From positions 1-8,227 of the forward strand of contig SHBC01000046.1 in assembly GCA_004213025.1 (NCBI GenBank): a DNA stretch of 8,227 nucleotides, in the 5' to 3' direction. The position numbers and the translations under genes are program-made. This document shows, piece by piece, positions 6,701-8,227 of the stretch (position 1 is the first letter of the stretch; the number at the start of each line of letters is the position of its first letter). This stretch comes from SAR116 cluster bacterium. Lineage in GTDB: Bacteria > Pseudomonadota > Alphaproteobacteria > Puniceispirillales > Puniceispirillaceae. Below the pieces are notes generated by a model. The model worked only from the letters and a program-made list of their open reading frames with translations. It had not been told where the DNA came from and did not search any database.

Positions 6701-7191
6701 CGGCCTTGATCATCACCGCCCTTCTGCTGCTGCAGGCGGCCCTGAACCCTGTTGCCGCAAGTGACAGGCCATTCTCGCTGCAGGGTGAAATCAACGTGAC
6801 GAAAGTCAGCGACGGCGATTCCCTGCGCAGTGGTCCGCTGAAGATCCGCCTTCACGGCATTGATGCGCCGGAGTTGAAACAGACCTGCACCGACAATTCC
6901 GGGGCAAGCTGGCCTTGCGGCCGCGCCGCCCGTGACGCGATGGCAGAGATCGCCACGACAACGCCGCTTCGCTGTGTCCTGATGGATGTTGATCGCTATG
7001 GCAGGCTGATCATGCGCTGCTTTGCCGGCGGGACCGATATCGCCGAACATCTTGTTGCCAGCGGCCTTGCCCTCGCCTATCGCCGCTACAGCACCGATTA
7101 TGTCGCCGCCGAGACCACCGCGCGCGAAGATGGGCGCGGCCTGTGGTCGGGCGAATTCGAGCCGCCCTGGGACTGGCGCCGCCGCAACTGA
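6691..7191 (+). CDS. Exported thermonuclease-family (staphylococcal nuclease-like) protein
   Basis: This is a 166-residue SNase-domain protein, probably a Ca2+-dependent phosphodiesterase acting on DNA or RNA outside the cytoplasm. Residues 1-23 form a signal peptide: KK, then a leucine-rich core, then a probable signal peptidase I cut after PVAA. Matching residues to S. aureus nuclease, D43 (in SDGDS) and D58 fit the Ca2+ ligands D21 and D40. R53, E61 (in IRLHGIDAPE) and R105 (in DRYGR) fit the catalytic R35, E43 and R87, with identical spacing from R53 to E61. All catalytic positions are present, so it should be active. Four cysteines remain in the mature part (66, 76, 95, 110); the QTC...WPCG pair is common in proteobacterial members and may form a disulfide. 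Likely uses are nutrient scavenging from DNA or degradation of extracellular DNA. The start lacks a ribosome site but gives a complete signal peptide. Confidence 0.9.
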   Translation: MKKPALIITALLLLQAALNPVAASDRPFSLQGEINVTKVSDGDSLRSGPLKIRLHGIDAPELKQTCTDNSGASWPCGRAARDAMAEIATTTPLRCVLMDVDRYGRLIMRCFAGGTDIAEHLVASGLALAYRRYSTDYVAAETTAREDGRGLWSGEFEPPWDWRRRN

Positions 7192-7223
7192 CGATTCGTC
7201 TGCCATCACCTGTGACAAAGGGA

Positions 7224-7252
7224 CTGACAAACCGGTTTTGCTCTGCCATATT
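7224..7252 (+). promoter_or_regulatory. Predicted sigma-70 promoter of the 69-residue gene
   Basis: CTGACA (7224-7229, 5 of 6 to the -35 consensus) and CATATT (7247-7252, 4 of 6 to the -10 consensus) are separated by the ideal 17 bases. Transcription would start near 7259 and leave a leader of about 33 bases before the ATG at 7292. This is the best-formed promoter I see in the window and suggests that the small gene is transcribed on its own. Confidence 0.45.
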
Positions 7253-7291
7253 CGGCGCGTGGAACCAGACAACTCCACCAAGGGGACGACC

Positions 7292-7501
7292 ATGAGCGAA
7301 GACGACCGCATCACCATCATCGCCGAAAGTTTCGAAGCTGCGGCACTCGAGTTTCACCGCCGTAATCTCGCATCGGAGGGCTATCGCATGGTAGGCCCGA
7401 TCAGCATGCAGCGGTTCGAGCGGATGAACGGCCCGAAGCGCGAGGTGCTGTTTGACGGCAACCCGATGTTCGCGGTGACCTTCGCCAAGGAAGCCAGCTA
7501 G
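7292..7501 (+). CDS. Small protein of unknown function, 69 residues
   Basis: I do not recognise this protein. It is 69 residues long with no signal peptide, membrane segment or cysteine. The N-terminal half (residues 5-30) is likely helical and mixed acidic/basic (IIAESFEAAALEFHRRNL). The C-terminal half (GYRMVGPISMQRFERM, then EVLFDGNPMFAVTFAKE) looks like alternating beta strands, giving a probable small cytoplasmic alpha/beta fold. AGGGG lies 6 bases before the ATG, a strong ribosome site, and a good promoter precedes it; codon use resembles the neighbours. These points make it a real gene. The frame is open further upstream, through the nuclease 3' end, but that extension has no ribosome site. 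The gene ends 41 bases before the convergent DUF1489 gene. Confidence 0.8.
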   Translation: MSEDDRITIIAESFEAAALEFHRRNLASEGYRMVGPISMQRFERMNGPKREVLFDGNPMFAVTFAKEAS

Positions 7502-7542
7502 AGCCGGCCCAACTTCGGCAGCGCCAACGACAGCAGGCCCAC

Positions 7543-7962
7543 CTACAGGAGACCGAGCTCGCGAAGCTCGGCGACCAGTTCGGGCGGCATCGTTTCATCG
7601 CCCTCATCGGTGACCGGCAGGTCTACCGGCGCGTCCTTGGCTTCCAGATAGCGCCACCCCTGGAAAATCCGTACCCGTTTCGGCTCGACCGCGAAAAGTT
7701 CAGGCGCCAGCACGATGCCACATGCCGGCTTGCCATCGGCGCGCTGCATGCTGCGCAACTCACGAATTGGCTGGCGAGCGCACATCACGCCCTTGATGAC
7801 CCAGAACATGCTGCCGCCATCAAGCACCTCTTCGGCACGGCGCGGCGTGTTGCGGGTGACATGCATCAGCTCCTGCCCGGCCTCACACCGCATCACCTGC
7901 CACTGCCGCAAGCTGGCAAGCGATTCCGATCCAACAGACAATTTCTTCAGATGCACGGTCAT
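7543..7962 (-). CDS. DUF1489 family protein
   Basis: This 139-residue protein fits the DUF1489 family, a conserved group of unknown function that I know mainly from alphaproteobacteria. Recognisable segments are the N-terminal MTVHLKKLSVGSESLASL, HVTRNTPRRAEEVLDGGSMFWVIKGV (residues about 34-59), and FQGWRYLEAKDAPVDL (about 99-114). The last of these includes the family's FQGWRYL signature as I remember it. Two cysteines are present (26 and 81). It has no signal peptide or membrane helix and is expected to be cytoplasmic. The ATG at 7962 has AGGGA 9 bases upstream. It lies 66 bases after mgtE on the same strand, which would allow co-transcription. The reading frame after the TAG stays open for 14 more codons, but nothing shows that these are translated. 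Confidence 0.87.
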   Translation of the reverse strand: MTVHLKKLSVGSESLASLRQWQVMRCEAGQELMHVTRNTPRRAEEVLDGGSMFWVIKGVMCARQPIRELRSMQRADGKPACGIVLAPELFAVEPKRVRIFQGWRYLEAKDAPVDLPVTDEGDETMPPELVAELRELGLL

Positions 7963-7987
7963 GCCGGATCATCCCTGCGCAACAGAC

Positions 7988-8002
7988 CACCGCCAGGCGG
8001 TG
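7988..8002. repeat. Inverted repeat between mgtE and the DUF1489 gene
   Basis: CACCGCC and GGCGGTG are perfect 7-bp arms around a single A, giving as RNA a 6-bp stem with a 3-base loop. On the minus strand the stem lies between the mgtE stop and the DUF1489 ribosome site. It is followed by GTCTGTTG rather than a run of T, so it is at best a weak terminator. It may be a processing or stability hairpin, or an operator. Confidence 0.35.
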
Positions 8003-8028
8003 AGTAAGGTGTTATGAAAACAGATGCG

Positions 8029-8227
8029 TTATGGGATTAAATATAGGGCGGCCAGCCCGAGAAACACGAAAAAACCGACAACATCGGTGATTGTCGTGAT
8101 GAAAACGCTTGATGCCACCGCCGGATCGACGCCGACACGCACCAGGCCAAGCGGCACCAGCGTGCCGCTGAGACCGGCGACAACAAGGTTGGCGAACATC
8201 GCTACCGCCATCACCGCGGCGATATCC
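8029..8227 (-). CDS. mgtE: Magnesium transporter MgtE, C-terminal end
   Basis: MgtE is a homodimeric inner-membrane Mg2+ channel gated by its cytoplasmic N and CBS domains. Only the last 65 or so residues are in the window, and the gene enters from the right edge. They hold the last two membrane helices of the five-helix pore domain. The first is MAVAMFANLVVAGLSGTLVPLGLVR-like. After the GVDPAVASS turn comes the final helix with FITTITDVVGFFVFLGLA. The aspartate in TDVVGF corresponds to the pore aspartate (Asp432 in Thermus MgtE) that contributes to Mg2+ selectivity. The end at YLIP is a normal C-terminus, so the visible part is intact. The regulatory domains, and any Mg2+-sensing leader, lie outside the window. 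Confidence 0.92.
   Translation of the reverse strand, partial: DIAAVMAVAMFANLVVAGLSGTLVPLGLVRVGVDPAVASSVFITTITDVVGFFVFLGLAALYLIP

Noticed and set aside
7498..7542. In-frame continuation of the DUF1489 frame for 14 codons after its TAG (VGLLSLALPKLGRL).
   Set aside because: The DUF1489 protein is already of normal length and there is no repeat or recoding signal. Chance openness in GC-rich DNA explains it.
7553..7571. 7-bp inverted repeat (CCGAGCT/AGCTCGG) near the end of the DUF1489 gene, between convergent genes.
   Set aside because: It is inside the coding sequence, encodes the repeated ELREL-type residues, and has no T-tract on either strand, so I do not call a terminator.

Overview
This 8.2 kb window is a GC-rich, densely coded stretch of a bacterial chromosome. 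The gene set points to an alphaproteobacterium. A DUF1489 protein (a family I know from alphaproteobacteria), a thermonuclease with the QTC...PCG cysteine pattern, and an MFS transporter with an acidic tail all fit that group. I cannot name the genus. A Rhodospirillales- or SAR116-like marine lineage is possible but unproven. There are no rRNA or tRNA genes, insertion sequences, integrases, CRISPR arrays or other signs of recent transfer. Intergenic gaps are short (about 40 to 210 bases), and no gene-free stretch exceeds 300 bases.

Layout from left to right. The 5' part of rlmE (23S rRNA 2'-O-methyltransferase) is on the minus strand and runs off the left edge. Across a 141-base divergent gap is a plus-strand row: a MATE-family efflux pump, glnE (bifunctional glutamine synthetase adenylyltransferase / adenylyl-removing enzyme), a 12-helix MFS transporter, an exported staphylococcal-nuclease-like protein, and an unrecognised 69-residue protein. 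Converging on this row from the right are a DUF1489 protein and the last two membrane segments of an MgtE magnesium channel, both on the minus strand.

The genes are largely housekeeping: rRNA modification, nitrogen control, magnesium transport and efflux. They do not form an obvious single pathway. The plus-strand genes are separated by 74 to 208 bases and each could be its own transcription unit. mgtE and the DUF1489 gene, 66 bases apart, may be co-transcribed.

I do not see a convincing new multi-gene system. The most interesting signals lie between the genes. (1) Two mutually exclusive hairpins lie directly upstream of rlmE. (2) A promoter-like sequence is spaced so that glnE would be transcribed without a leader. 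(3) The MFS coding pattern seems to continue past its stop codon through a degenerate tandem repeat. (4) A 16-codon leader ORF starts on the last stop of that extension and ends on the first base of a hairpin holding the nuclease start codon. (5) A nested 42-base inverted repeat follows glnE. All of these come from reading the sequence and are unverified.
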